A DNA stretch of 64,000 nt from Clostridia bacterium (GCA_024404245.1 JAKSQH010000002.1:26346-90345); one strand, 5' to 3'. Numbered from the stretch's first letter, positions 1-8,630 are shown. Notes: generated from the letters alone by a model not told the origin. Numbers and translations: made by a program.

Positions 1-965
1 CGCATGTGACGGACGCGACGAACGCGTCAAGGACCATGCTGTTCAATATCCATGAACAGAAATGGGACGCGGATCTGCTTCGCATGCTTGATATTCCGGA
101 GGCTGTACTTCCGGAAGTGATCGATTCCGCGGGACCGGTCGGCATTCTGAATCCGTCTGTGCTCGGCAGAAGGATCCCCGTAACGGCAATCGCGGGGGAC
201 CAGCACGCATCACTGTTCGGTCAGGGCTGCGTGAAGCCGGGCACGGTCAAAAACACCTACGGGACCGGGTGCTTTATGCTGATGAATACCGGCAGCACGC
301 CCGTTACGAGCAAGAACGGACTGCTGACCACCACGGCATGGAGAATCGGCGGCAAACCGGCTTATGCCCTGGAAGGCAGCGTATTTATGGGCGGCGCGAC
401 GATCCAGTGGCTCAGGGATGAAATGAAAATGCTCGATCATGCCGCGCAGAGCGAACAGATCGCGGAAAGCATAAAGGATACCGGCGGTGTTTATCTGGTG
501 CCGGCGTTTACCGGACTCGGAGCCCCGTGGTGGGATCAGTACAGCCGCGGGACAATTGTCGGCATGACACGCGGAACCGGCAGGGCGCATATTGTACGTG
601 CCGCGCTTGAGTCCATCGCTTTCCAGAGCGCGGATCTGATGAACGCGATGGCGAGGGACTGCGGTGAGATCCCGCTCAGAATGCAGGTTGACGGCGGTGC
701 GAGCGCGAACGGCTTCCTGATGCAGTTTCAGGCGGACATACTCGGCATACCGGTTGTGAGACCCGGGGTGCTTGAGACCACCGCGCTCGGCGCGGCGTTG
801 CTGGCGGGAATCGGCGCGGGTATATACGCGGATACCGCGGAAACGACACGCGTATGGCAGGCGGATCTGACATTTTCACCGCGTATGGAAGAACGCGCAA
901 AAGAAACCGCCCTGCGCGGATGGCACAAGGCGGTTGAAAAAGCCAGAGACTGGTGCGAACACTGA
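1..965 (+). CDS. glpK: Glycerol kinase, 3' part (5' end outside window)
   Basis: ATP-dependent kinase of the FGGY family that converts glycerol to sn-glycerol 3-phosphate in the cytosol. The reading frame is open from the first bases, entering with His-Val-Thr-Asp-Ala-Thr-Asn-Ala-Ser-Arg-Thr, a typical internal glycerol-kinase stretch, so the true start lies upstream. About 320 of the usual ~500 residues are present. They include the KNTYGTGCFMLMNTG nucleotide-site segment and the C-terminal DGGASANGFLMQFQAD signature with Asp-Gly-Gly. It converges on pgsA with only nine bases between the two stop codons and no obvious hairpin, so transcripts probably overlap. Glycerol phosphate made here is also a substrate of the adjacent PgsA, though that link is inference. 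Confidence 0.96.
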   Translation, partial: HVTDATNASRTMLFNIHEQKWDADLLRMLDIPEAVLPEVIDSAGPVGILNPSVLGRRIPVTAIAGDQHASLFGQGCVKPGTVKNTYGTGCFMLMNTGSTPVTSKNGLLTTTAWRIGGKPAYALEGSVFMGGATIQWLRDEMKMLDHAAQSEQIAESIKDTGGVYLVPAFTGLGAPWWDQYSRGTIVGMTRGTGRAHIVRAALESIAFQSADLMNAMARDCGEIPLRMQVDGGASANGFLMQFQADILGIPVVRPGVLETTALGAALLAGIGAGIYADTAETTRVWQADLTFSPRMEERAKETALRGWHKAVEKARDWCEH

Positions 966-974
966 ACGCGTGAA

Positions 975-1556
975 TCAGCTTTCCTTCACACCGCGGTTTC
1001 TGAGCTGCCGGACGGCACCGGCGGCATAGGCGGTAATGGCTGTGAGAGACGCCGCTACGGAGATCCACAGCAGCACAAGATCAAGCCTGAAGGAAAACAC
1101 CTGAAGCAGTTCCTTATAAAGGAAACTGGCGGACAGGGCAAGGATGAACAATACCTGCGCGCATTTACCGAACATGTTGGCATAAACCACAATGTTCTTT
1201 TTCAGCATGATGAGACCGCCGGCAATCATCAGGATTTCCTTGAACATGACGATGATAACCGGGACCCAGGGCAGAATTCCGGAAACACACTGGCAGATCA
1301 GCGCGATACAGACCATGAGCTTATCGGCCAGCGGATCGAAAAGCTTGCCGAAATCGGTGATCAGGTGATACTTGCGCGCGATGAATCCATCGAGAAAATC
1401 GGTGAAACTCGCGGTCAGAAAAACCGCAAGAGCCCAGATGAGACGGCCGTTTGTCTGCAGAATGACAAAAACCGGAATCAGCACGATACGGAACATGGTG
1501 AGTACATTCGGTACATTCCATACATTTTTGAAAAGGTTTCGGAAAGAATCTTTCAA
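975..1556 (-). CDS. pgsA: CDP-diacylglycerol-glycerol-3-phosphate 3-phosphatidyltransferase
   Basis: Integral membrane enzyme that makes phosphatidylglycerol phosphate from CDP-diacylglycerol and glycerol 3-phosphate, the first committed step to phosphatidylglycerol. The CDP-alcohol phosphotransferase motif D-G-x2-A-R-x8-G-x3-D-x3-D is perfect (DGFIAR ... G ... D ... D, about residues 57-79), followed by several hydrophobic helices. The length of 193 residues is normal. The N-terminal NVPNVLTMFRI matches family starts. I chose the TTG at 1556 because AAAGGAG lies nine bases upstream; a GTG eleven codons in is the alternative. The gene is divergent from the rph-rdgB fusion and convergent with glpK. 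Confidence 0.93.
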   Translation of the reverse strand: MKDSFRNLFKNVWNVPNVLTMFRIVLIPVFVILQTNGRLIWALAVFLTASFTDFLDGFIARKYHLITDFGKLFDPLADKLMVCIALICQCVSGILPWVPVIIVMFKEILMIAGGLIMLKKNIVVYANMFGKCAQVLFILALSASFLYKELLQVFSFRLDLVLLWISVAASLTAITAYAAGAVRQLRNRGVKES

Positions 1557-1595
1557 GACCGGATGCTCCTTTGATTAATGATAAACATAATAACA

Positions 1596-1632
1596 TTCGC
1601 CGAAGAAGGAGAAAAATCCTTTATTCGGCGAA
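1596..1632 (+). promoter_or_regulatory. Hairpin in the leader between pgsA and rph-rdgB
   Basis: TTCGCCGAA (1596-1604) pairs with TTCGGCGAA (1624-1632), and AAGGA (1606-1610) pairs with TCCTT (1617-1621), giving a 9+5 bp stem with a small bulge. It ends about 20 bases before the start codon of the fused gene. No T-tract follows on the plus strand, so it is not a standard terminator. It may be a leader structure or an operator for the divergent pair; its role is unknown. Confidence 0.5.
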
Positions 1633-1653
1633 AATGATACGGAGGAATGAAAA

Positions 1654-2970
1654 ATGCGCTTTGACGGAAGACAGGCTGATGAGGCACGCAAGGTATCCAT
1701 TGAGACTGATTTTGTTCATACAGCATACGGCAGCTGTCTGATCGCGACGGGTAATACCCGCGTGATCTGCACAGCCAGTGTCACGGAGGGAGTGCCGCCT
1801 TTCCTGAAAGGAAAAGGGCAGGGCTGGGTGACCGCGGAGTACGCGATGCTGCCCGCGTCCACAACCGAACGCAAAAAGAGAGACGGCGCGAGCAAGGACG
1901 GACGCAGTGTGGAAATTCAGCGGCTGATCGGACGAAGCATACGGCAGGCTGTGGATATGAAACTGCTCGGTGAAAGAACGATCACGCTGGACTGTGATGT
2001 TCTGGAAGCGGACGGCGGTACACGCACAGCTTCGATTACCGGCGCGATGGTCGCGCTGACCTGCGCGGTGGACCGCCTGATCAGGGAGAAGAAACTGCTG
2101 CAGTCTCCGATCGTACATCAGGTGGCGGCTGTGTCCTGCGGAATCGTGAACGATGAGCCGTGTCTGGACCTTTGCTACCGTGAAGACAGCGGGGCACAGG
2201 TTGATATGAACTTTGTGATGAATGAGCAGGGGGACTTCATTGAACTGCAGGGAACCGGAGAAGGCCGCGCGTTTACACCGGATGAACTGAGCGTACTGAT
2301 GAACTACGGCCGCAAGGGAACATCGGAACTGCTGGAAGCACAGCGCGCCGCGCTCGGAGAAAGGGCCGCGCGTATCGCGCCGAAGCCCCTGCTGGTGGCG
2401 GCGACCGGAAACGCGCACAAACTGAAGGAACTGCAGACGATTTTCAGCGATTATTATACAATTGTATCCATGAATGACGCGGGGTTCGCCGGGGAAATTG
2501 ACGAGAATGCCGATACATTTGCGGGAAATGCCGCAATCAAGGCGGAAACCGTGTGCGCCGCGACCGGGCTGCCCTGTATTGCCGATGACAGCGGGCTGAG
2601 TGTTTCCGCGCTTGACGGTGAACCCGGCGTGCTTTCCGCGCGGTACGCCGGCGGACACGGTGATGATGACGCCAACAATGACCTGCTGCTGAGCAGGATG
2701 AAGAACAAGGCCGACCGCGACTGCGCGTTTATGTGCGCGATCGCTCTTGCGCGACCCGGCAGGGAAACCGTGACCGCGGAGGGATCATGCCCCGGAACGC
2801 TTTTGTATGAACGCCGCGGAACAGGCGGATTCGGATATGATCCGCTGTTCCTGTATGAGCCGTACGGCAAGACGTTCGCGGAATTCAGCGAAACGGAAAA
2901 GAACGAAGTGAGCCACAGGGCCCGCGCGTGTGCCGCGATGAAAGAAATCATGAAGGGGCTGAAGGATTGA
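1654..2970 (+). CDS. rph-rdgB: Fused ribonuclease PH / XTP-dITP pyrophosphatase (RdgB, Ham1)
   Basis: Two enzymes in one 438-residue chain. Residues 1 to about 245 are RNase PH, the phosphorolytic 3' exonuclease that trims tRNA precursors; they begin MRFDGRQADE and carry GTGEGRAFTPDEL. From about residue 247 the chain is an RdgB/Ham1 pyrophosphatase that removes inosine and xanthosine triphosphates. It shows ATGNAHKLKEL, ADDSGLSVSALDGEPG, GTGGFGYDPLF and the FSETEKNEVSHRARA signature. Each half is of normal family length, so both are probably active. The ribosome binding site ACGGAGGAA precedes the ATG. The stop codon overlaps the next start (TGATG), so a phosphoesterase gene is translationally coupled. 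These two genes are adjacent in many bacteria, and fused versions exist in some Firmicutes. Confidence 0.95.
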   Translation: MRFDGRQADEARKVSIETDFVHTAYGSCLIATGNTRVICTASVTEGVPPFLKGKGQGWVTAEYAMLPASTTERKKRDGASKDGRSVEIQRLIGRSIRQAVDMKLLGERTITLDCDVLEADGGTRTASITGAMVALTCAVDRLIREKKLLQSPIVHQVAAVSCGIVNDEPCLDLCYREDSGAQVDMNFVMNEQGDFIELQGTGEGRAFTPDELSVLMNYGRKGTSELLEAQRAALGERAARIAPKPLLVAATGNAHKLKELQTIFSDYYTIVSMNDAGFAGEIDENADTFAGNAAIKAETVCAATGLPCIADDSGLSVSALDGEPGVLSARYAGGHGDDDANNDLLLSRMKNKADRDCAFMCAIALARPGRETVTAEGSCPGTLLYERRGTGGFGYDPLFLYEPYGKTFAEFSETEKNEVSHRARACAAMKEIMKGLKD

Positions 2971-3449
2971 TGCGCCTTCTGGTTGTGAGCGACAGTCACG
3001 GAAACGATACAGATTTCCGCTGGGTACTGGAACAGGCATGGAAAAGGACCGGCAGGATTGACGCCTATGTGCACTGCGGTGACGGCTGCAGGGATTTTGA
3101 CCGGGTGGCGAACATCATGCTGGACCGCGATCCGGGCGCGTTTTTATGCGCGGTGCGGGGCAACTGTGATTTCTCATCGGACAGACCCCTGCAGGCGGTT
3201 ATCCCGGCGGGTGACACGCGGATTCTGGTGACGCACGGGCATTTGTATCATGTGAAAAGCTACCTGAATGATCTGGATGAAGCCGCCAAAGCGAACGGAT
3301 GTGCCATCGCCCTGTACGGGCATACGCATACGGCTTCAATGGATACGCTGCAGACGCTGATGATCAATCCGGGTTCCGTGGCAGACGGCCGCGCCGCTTT
3401 GCTGGAGATCACGAACGGCCGCCCGCGGGTCGATCTGCTGGCATTCTGA
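2970..3449 (+). CDS. YfcE/MJ0936-type metallophosphoesterase
   Basis: Small calcineurin-like phosphodiesterase of 159 residues, probably binding two divalent metals in the cytosol. The metal-ligand blocks are visible in order: SDSHGN near the N-terminus, HCGDGC, RGNCD, VTHGHLYHV and YGHTHTAS. The ATG at 2970 overlaps the stop of the rph-rdgB fusion by one base, so it belongs to that operon. It sits beside rph and rdgB as the related yfcE/ysnB genes do in many Firmicutes. The family hydrolyses phosphodiesters such as bis-pNPP in vitro; the natural substrate is not established. No terminator is visible before the promoter of the next gene. Confidence 0.9.
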   Translation: MRLLVVSDSHGNDTDFRWVLEQAWKRTGRIDAYVHCGDGCRDFDRVANIMLDRDPGAFLCAVRGNCDFSSDRPLQAVIPAGDTRILVTHGHLYHVKSYLNDLDEAAKANGCAIALYGHTHTASMDTLQTLMINPGSVADGRAALLEITNGRPRVDLLAF

Positions 3450-3474
3450 CACGAATTTCCGTATGGTGTGATTC

Positions 3475-3503
3475 TTGACTTAAACCACAAGATGTAGTAA
3501 TAT
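3475..3503 (+). promoter_or_regulatory. Sigma-A type promoter for the HerA-like gene
   Basis: TTGACT (3475-3480), a 17-base spacer and TAATAT (3498-3503), ending 32 bases before the start codon at 3536. Confidence 0.7.
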
Positions 3504-3535
3504 ATTAGAAACTTGACCACAGGAGGAGACTGCAT

Positions 3536-5452
3536 ATGCTTGAGAACGGGCTCATCCGCGTCGGCGCCGGTAAAAACGGACCGGTTTATCTGCTGCCGCA
3601 GATGGCTAACCGCCACGGGCTGATAGCAGGCGCGACGGGTACCGGCAAAACGGTATCCCTGAAGGTACTGGCCGAAGGTTTTTCCGATCTCGGGGTACCC
3701 GTGTTCCTGAGCGATATTAAAAGTGACCTGAGCGGTATGGTGCTGCCGGGTGAAACCTCGGACAGCATGGAAAAGCGCATTGCCGCTTGCGGTCTCAGCG
3801 GTTTTGATTACAAAAAATACCCGACGGAATTCTGGGATGTGTACGGCGAACAGGGCGTGCCCGTACGTGCTACAGTGCGCGATATGGGACCGATGCTGCT
3901 CAGCCGCATGATCGGGCTGAACGAAACGCAGTCCGGTGTGATGAACATCCTGTTCCGTGTCGCCAACGATGAAGGTTTTGACCTGATTGATCTGAAAGAC
4001 CTTAAGGCAATGCTTGCCTATCTGGGTGAGCATACCAAAGACTATACACTGAATTACGGCAATGTGTCCGTGGCATCGGTGGGCGCGATACAGCGCGCGG
4101 TGGCCGTGCTTGAGGATCAGGGCGGCAATGTGTTCTTCGGCGAGCCGCAGATTGATCTGCTGGACTGGCTCAGGCTGGATGATGACGGACGCGGTTTCAT
4201 CAACATTCTCGCCGCCGACAAGCTTTTCTGCAATCCGGCAATGTATTCCACCTTCCTGCTGTGGATGCTGACTAAGCTTTATGAGCTGTTGCCGGAACGC
4301 GGTGACAGTGATAAGCCGCTTATCGTTTTCTTCTTTGATGAAGCGCATCTGCTGTTCAATAACTGCAGCAAAGCGCTGCTTGAGAAGATTGAGCAGGTTG
4401 TGCGTCTGATCCGTTCCAAAGGCGTGGGTGTTTACTTTATCACTCAAAGCCCGGCGGATATCCCGATGACCATTCTCGGTCAGCTCGGTAACAGAATTCA
4501 GCACGCGCTGAGAGCCTACACGCCGCTTGACCAGAAAGCGGTGAAAGTAGCAGCACAGACGTTCCGGACGAACCCGTCCTTTGATACGGAAGAAGCGATT
4601 ACAACCCTGAAAACCGGGGAGGCGTTGCTATCCTTCCTTGATTCGAACGGTGCTCCGGGCGTGGTGGAACGGGCGACCATCCAGCCCCCGCAAAGCCATA
4701 TGGGACCGATTACGCAGGAGCTGCGCAATCAGGTGATCGAATCCGGATGGTTCCACGAAAAGTATGTGACCCCTGTTGACCGCGAGAGCGCCTATGAACT
4801 GCTGTCACCTCAGTTCAGAAAGCAATCCGCATCCCAAACGACCCCTTTGCAGGTGCAGGTGAGCACCGCACTGAGTAACATGAGCCAGACATTTATGGTT
4901 TACGATCCCACAACCGGTCAGTATGTGCAGAAAGAAATGCCGACCACCGCAGCCGCGCAGCCTGTTGCCGCGCAGCCTTCCATTCAGCAGCCTGTTGTTA
5001 TGCAGCCTGCCGTTCCCACCATTCAGGTGCAGCCCCAGATTCAGGCGCAGCCTCAGATTCAGACAATGCCTGTGATGGTGATGGATCCCACAACGGGCCA
5101 GTATGTACAGCAGATGGTAACCATGCAGCTGGATCCCGCGACCGGCAATTATGTACCCGTGACCGATCCCGCTGTGCTTGAGGCACAGCAGAAGGCCGCC
5201 GCGGAAGCCAAAAAGGCAGCCGAGCAGGCCGCTGCCGCAGCCGCCAAGGCAGCCAAGGAACAGGAAGCCGCCGATCGTCGCGCCCGTCAGGACGAACTGC
5301 GTGAAGAACGTGCGGAACGTGCCCGCAAGAATGACTCCGTTGCGGGGCGTGTAAAGAACACAGCGATCAGCACCGCGACCCGCACACTGACAAATTCTCT
5401 GCTCAAGAGCCTGACCAAGGGAATTTCCAGTCTGTTCGGCGGTAAGAAGTAA
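3536..5452 (+). CDS. HerA-like ATPase of the DUF853/YjgR family with repeat-bearing C-terminal tail
   Basis: RecA-fold ATPase related to HerA/FtsK translocases. Walker A GATGTGKT is at residues 32-39 and Walker B with DEAH at 268-271, followed by QSPADIP and LGNRIQHALRA segments typical of YjgR. The core ends near residue 440, about the size of E. coli YjgR (~500). The rest is a Gln/Ala/Pro-rich extension with three copies of a DPTTGQYV-like motif (about 456, 516 and 531). An Ala/Lys/Glu-rich probable coiled coil and a basic tail ending in SLFGGKK follow. The cellular role is unknown; DNA or protein translocation is inferred from the fold. It has its own promoter and a strong terminator, so it appears monocistronic. 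The ribosome binding site is AGGAGGAG. Confidence 0.88.
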   Translation: MLENGLIRVGAGKNGPVYLLPQMANRHGLIAGATGTGKTVSLKVLAEGFSDLGVPVFLSDIKSDLSGMVLPGETSDSMEKRIAACGLSGFDYKKYPTEFWDVYGEQGVPVRATVRDMGPMLLSRMIGLNETQSGVMNILFRVANDEGFDLIDLKDLKAMLAYLGEHTKDYTLNYGNVSVASVGAIQRAVAVLEDQGGNVFFGEPQIDLLDWLRLDDDGRGFINILAADKLFCNPAMYSTFLLWMLTKLYELLPERGDSDKPLIVFFFDEAHLLFNNCSKALLEKIEQVVRLIRSKGVGVYFITQSPADIPMTILGQLGNRIQHALRAYTPLDQKAVKVAAQTFRTNPSFDTEEAITTLKTGEALLSFLDSNGAPGVVERATIQPPQSHMGPITQELRNQVIESGWFHEKYVTPVDRESAYELLSPQFRKQSASQTTPLQVQVSTALSNMSQTFMVYDPTTGQYVQKEMPTTAAAQPVAAQPSIQQPVVMQPAVPTIQVQPQIQAQPQIQTMPVMVMDPTTGQYVQQMVTMQLDPATGNYVPVTDPAVLEAQQKAAAEAKKAAEQAAAAAAKAAKEQEAADRRARQDELREERAERARKNDSVAGRVKNTAISTATRTLTNSLLKSLTKGISSLFGGKK

Positions 5453-5465
5453 GCCGAAAGCAGCC

Positions 5466-5501
5466 AAAAAGGGAGAAGCCGGATGTGCTCTCCCTTTTTT
5501 T
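5466..5501 (+). terminator. Rho-independent terminator after the HerA-like gene
   Basis: AAAAAGGGAGA pairs with TCTCCCTTTTT across a 12-base loop, ending in a run of seven T. Confidence 0.85.
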
Positions 5502-5522
5502 GCAGAAAAGGAGCGAACGCGC

Positions 5523-7754
5523 ATGGATATCCGGAAAATTATCAGTGAAATGACGCTTGAGGAAAAGGCCGCTCTCTGCCAGGGGAAAAACTCATGGGAA
5601 ACCGTCGGCGTGCCGAGACTCGGGATTCCGTCCGTATGGCTTTCGGACGGCCCGATCGGCGTGCGGAAAGAAATTGACGGGAAGGATGAAAACGGGGAGA
5701 ACATGACCGAGGAGGCCGTATGTTTTCCTGCCATGGTCGGTATCGCGGCATCCTTTGATCCGGAGCTCGCGCACTTTGCCGGGAATACGGTTGCCGAGGC
5801 CGGCCGCGGGCTCGGTGTGGATGTGCTGCTTGGACCGGCTATGAACATTAAACGCAGCCCGCTGTGCGGCCGCAACTTTGAATACGCTTCGGAAGATCCG
5901 TATCTCGCGGGGCAGATCGGCGCTGCTTATATCAAAGGTGTTCAGGAGAAAGGCGTCGGCACCAGCCTGAAGCATTTCGCGGCGAACAGCCAGGAAACGC
6001 GGCGCTTTTCGGTGGATGAGCGGATATCGGAGCGCGCGCTGAGAGAAATATACCTGGCGGCGTTTGAAAATTCCGTACGCGACGGTAAACCCTGGACAGT
6101 TATGTGCTCCTATAACAAGATCAACGGTGTTTATTCCAGCGAGAACAAATGGCTGCTGACAGATGTGCTCCGGAATGACTGGGGTTATGAAGGCGCTGTT
6201 ATGACTGACTGGGGCGCGACGGCCGATCATGTGAAGGGCATTGACGCCGGAATGAGCCTCGAAATGCCGCGCGGCTGCGACGGGGACGATCTTGCCGTGG
6301 TGCAGGCAGTACGTGAGGGCCGGCTGAGCGAGGAAGCCCTGAACCGCGAAGTGGAGCGGATGCTGCGCCTTACCGAAAAATGCATTGAAGGAAAACAGAC
6401 GGAATACGAGTATGACGCCGGACAGCAGCATCACATGGCGCGCCGTATCGCGCGGGAAACCATGGTGCTGCTGAAAAACGACGGCGGACTTCTGCCGATA
6501 CGCGGAAACAGGAAAGTTGCCGTTATCGGTGAATTCGCGGAGAAACCGAGATATCAGGGCGGCGGTTCAAGCCATATACGCGCGACGGAAGAACTGAGCG
6601 CGCTGGAAGCGCTTCGCTCCGTTTCTGCATATACATACGCGAAAGGATTCAACGCGGACGCGGATACAATGCCGGATACGCTGTATGAAGAAGCACTGGA
6701 AACCGCGCGCAACGCCGATATCGCGATTCTGTTTCTCGGACTCCCGGACGCGTATGAATCAGAAGGCTATGACCGTACACACATGCGTATTCCCGCATGC
6801 CAGGAAAAGCTGCTGAACGGAATTCTGGACGTGCAGAAGAACGTGTGTGTTGTGCTGCATAACGGCGCGCCTGTTGAAATGCCGTGGGCGGAGCGTGTAC
6901 CGGCAATTCTGGAGGCGTATCTGGGCGGGCAGGCTGCCGGCGGGGCTGTTGTTGATCTGCTTTTCGGCGCGGTAAGCCCGTGCGCGAAGCTCGCGGAGAC
7001 ATTTCCGCTCAGACTGGAGGACAATCCGTCCTGGCCGTATTATCCCGGATTCCGTGACCGTGCGGATTATGCCGAAGGGATATGGGTCGGCTACCGCTGG
7101 TATGATATCAGGAAAATGGATGTGCTGTTCCCGTTCGGTCACGGGCTGAGCTATACAACATTTGAATACAGCGATCTGAAACTGAGCTCGGACAAATTCA
7201 AAAAAGGCAACAAAACGGAGGTGTCCGTCCGCGTGACAAATACCGGGCATTTTCCGGCGAAGGAAACCGTTCAGTTCTACGTAAGACCCGACCACGCCGG
7301 CAGACCGCGTCCTGTACGCGAACTCAAGGGAATCGGGAAGATTTTTCTTCAGCCCGGTGAATCGGGAACGGTGACGGCGACGCTTGACGAACGTTCGTTT
7401 GCCTGCTGGGATGAGGAAATACATGACTGGTTTGTCGAATCCGGCAGATACATTATCGAAGCCGCGGCATCCAGCAGGGATATTCGCCTGAGTGCCGCGC
7501 TTGAAGCGGAAGGTGACGCTGAATACGTGCATGTGACACCGGATACGCTGCTCAATGAGATCCTGTCCGTTGACGGCGCTCAGGAGCTCCTTGAACGGGA
7601 GATCGGCGCGGATTTCCTTGAAACGCTGCCGCAATGGTTCCGTCAGTGCCCTTTCCACGGAATCCGCCGCGGAAAAACCGGAGACATGATCAGCACGGAA
7701 AGAATCAGGGATCTGTGCGGAAAACTCAACGCGCTGCAGCACAGCGGAAAGTGA
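5523..7754 (+). CDS. Glycoside hydrolase family 3 beta-glucosidase
   Basis: Exo-acting beta-glycosidase of 743 residues without a signal peptide, so probably cytosolic and acting on imported oligosaccharides. The N-terminal GH3 barrel shows RNFEYASEDPYLAG and KHFAANSQETRR (Lys150, His151). The nucleophile aspartate is in VMTDWGA (about Asp229). The second alpha/beta domain runs from about residue 300, with GGGSSH and the FPFGHGLSYTTFEY segment, followed by a fibronectin-III-like domain at about 560-650. The last ~70 residues extend beyond the Fn3 fold. Beta-glucosidase is the default guess; beta-xylosidase or mixed specificity cannot be excluded. The start is set by AAAGGAG ten bases upstream of the ATG. 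No clear promoter lies after the preceding terminator. Confidence 0.92.
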   Translation: MDIRKIISEMTLEEKAALCQGKNSWETVGVPRLGIPSVWLSDGPIGVRKEIDGKDENGENMTEEAVCFPAMVGIAASFDPELAHFAGNTVAEAGRGLGVDVLLGPAMNIKRSPLCGRNFEYASEDPYLAGQIGAAYIKGVQEKGVGTSLKHFAANSQETRRFSVDERISERALREIYLAAFENSVRDGKPWTVMCSYNKINGVYSSENKWLLTDVLRNDWGYEGAVMTDWGATADHVKGIDAGMSLEMPRGCDGDDLAVVQAVREGRLSEEALNREVERMLRLTEKCIEGKQTEYEYDAGQQHHMARRIARETMVLLKNDGGLLPIRGNRKVAVIGEFAEKPRYQGGGSSHIRATEELSALEALRSVSAYTYAKGFNADADTMPDTLYEEALETARNADIAILFLGLPDAYESEGYDRTHMRIPACQEKLLNGILDVQKNVCVVLHNGAPVEMPWAERVPAILEAYLGGQAAGGAVVDLLFGAVSPCAKLAETFPLRLEDNPSWPYYPGFRDRADYAEGIWVGYRWYDIRKMDVLFPFGHGLSYTTFEYSDLKLSSDKFKKGNKTEVSVRVTNTGHFPAKETVQFYVRPDHAGRPRPVRELKGIGKIFLQPGESGTVTATLDERSFACWDEEIHDWFVESGRYIIEAAASSRDIRLSAALEAEGDAEYVHVTPDTLLNEILSVDGAQELLEREIGADFLETLPQWFRQCPFHGIRRGKTGDMISTERIRDLCGKLNALQHSGK

Positions 7755-7757
7755 CGA

Positions 7758-7785
7758 TTGCAAAACCGGTAACTTGTGATATAAT
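7758..7785 (+). promoter_or_regulatory. Promoter for pduL
   Basis: TTGCAA (7758-7763), a 16-base spacer and a perfect TATAAT (7780-7785), immediately after the GH3 stop codon and 42 bases before the pduL start. Confidence 0.72.
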
Positions 7786-7827
7786 AACCGCGGAACCAAT
7801 CCAATGACGAAGAGAGGACGAATAGCC

Positions 7828-8400
7828 ATGAAACAGTTCATCGTTGAAACAAGTGCCCGTCATGTTCATGTTACCCAGCAGGATCTCGAAACCCTGTTCG
7901 GTGAAGGATACGAACTGCATGTGAAGAAGTGGCTGAGCCAGCCCGGCCAGTTTGCCAGTGAAGAACGCGTTGACGTTGTCGGCCCCAAGAAGACCCTCAG
8001 CAACGTAAGCATTCTCGGACCCATCCGCAAGGCGACCCAGATCGAGCTGAGCCTGACGGACGCGCGTACCATCGGCGTGACCGCCCCCGTACGTGAATCC
8101 GGTGATATCGCCGGCTCCGGCGCCTGCAAGCTCGTGGGCCCGAAGGGTGAAGTGACCGTGGAAGAAGGCGTGATCGCCGCGAAACGTCACATCCATATGA
8201 CACCCGCCGACGCGGCTGAATATGATGTGAAGGACAAGGACGTGGTCAGCGTGAAGCTGAATACCAACGGCCGCTCCCTGACCTTTGATGATGTTGTTGT
8301 CCGCGTAAATGACAATTTCGCTCTGGCGATGCATATTGATACGGACGAGAGCAACGCTGCCTGTGCCGGAAACGGAACCATGGGCGACCTTATCAAGTAA
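7828..8400 (+). CDS. pduL: PduL-type phosphate acyltransferase (phosphotransacetylase)
   Basis: Transfers acetyl or propanoyl groups between CoA and phosphate. It is unrelated in fold to Pta and is common in Clostridia, where it makes acetyl phosphate for acetate fermentation. The protein has 190 residues with the duplicated PduL half-motifs. The histidines that bind zinc are visible in ARHVHVT near the N-terminus and AKRHIHMT in the middle; a central SVRESGD-like segment appears as PVRESGDIAGSGACKLVGP. The ATG at 7828 is chosen over one eight codons upstream because AGAGAGGA precedes it and the protein then starts like the family. No microcompartment shell gene is nearby and no encapsulation peptide is evident, so a free cytosolic housekeeping role is likely. 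Confidence 0.93.
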   Translation: MKQFIVETSARHVHVTQQDLETLFGEGYELHVKKWLSQPGQFASEERVDVVGPKKTLSNVSILGPIRKATQIELSLTDARTIGVTAPVRESGDIAGSGACKLVGPKGEVTVEEGVIAAKRHIHMTPADAAEYDVKDKDVVSVKLNTNGRSLTFDDVVVRVNDNFALAMHIDTDESNAACAGNGTMGDLIK

Positions 8401-8414
8401 TAACCGGAATTCCG

Positions 8415-8441
8415 AAACGGACGCGCGGCGTCCGTTTTTTT
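8415..8441 (+). terminator. Terminator after pduL
   Basis: CGGACGC and GCGTCCG form a seven-base-pair GC-rich stem with a three-base loop, followed by seven T. Confidence 0.9.
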
Positions 8442-8445
8442 GTGC

Positions 8446-8474
8446 TTGACATTTTCCGTCTTCTCGTGTACGAT
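8446..8474 (+). promoter_or_regulatory. Promoter of the metK riboswitch transcript
   Basis: Consensus TTGACA (8446-8451), a 17-base spacer and TACGAT (8469-8474), placed about 20 bases before the riboswitch aptamer. Confidence 0.85.
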
Positions 8475-8494
8475 GTCTCCCGGTCAACTGAATA

Positions 8495-8609
8495 CCTTAT
8501 CACGAGTGGTTGAGGGAAGGGCCCGATGACACCACGGCAACCGGCCGGAAGGCAAGGTGCCAAATCCCACAGCGCGGCACACCCCTGAGAGGAACGCTGG
8601 CAGATAAGG
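8495..8609 (+). ncRNA. SAM-I (S-box) riboswitch
   Basis: The leader carries the conserved S-box blocks in order. They are the P1 strand CCTTATC (8495-8501), CGAGTGGTTGAGGGA, GGCCCGATGA, the CGGCAACC block, AAGGTGCCAAATCC, a P4-type stem and the closing P1 strand GATAAGG (8603-8609). S-box aptamers bind S-adenosylmethionine and promote terminator formation. Here the terminator follows at 8631-8664 and the downstream gene is metK, which makes SAM, so this is feedback control. Confidence 0.97.
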
Positions 8610-8630
8610 ACGATCGGAAACAAGATCGCA

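Noticed and set aside
1621-2658. Long minus-strand open frame opposite rph-rdgB
   Set aside because: It mirrors the codon bias of the real gene, has no ribosome binding site and no family features.
3260-4504. 414-codon minus-strand open frame over the phosphoesterase and HerA-like genes
   Set aside because: Shadow of two well-supported plus-strand genes; composition rich in His and Arg as expected of an antisense frame.
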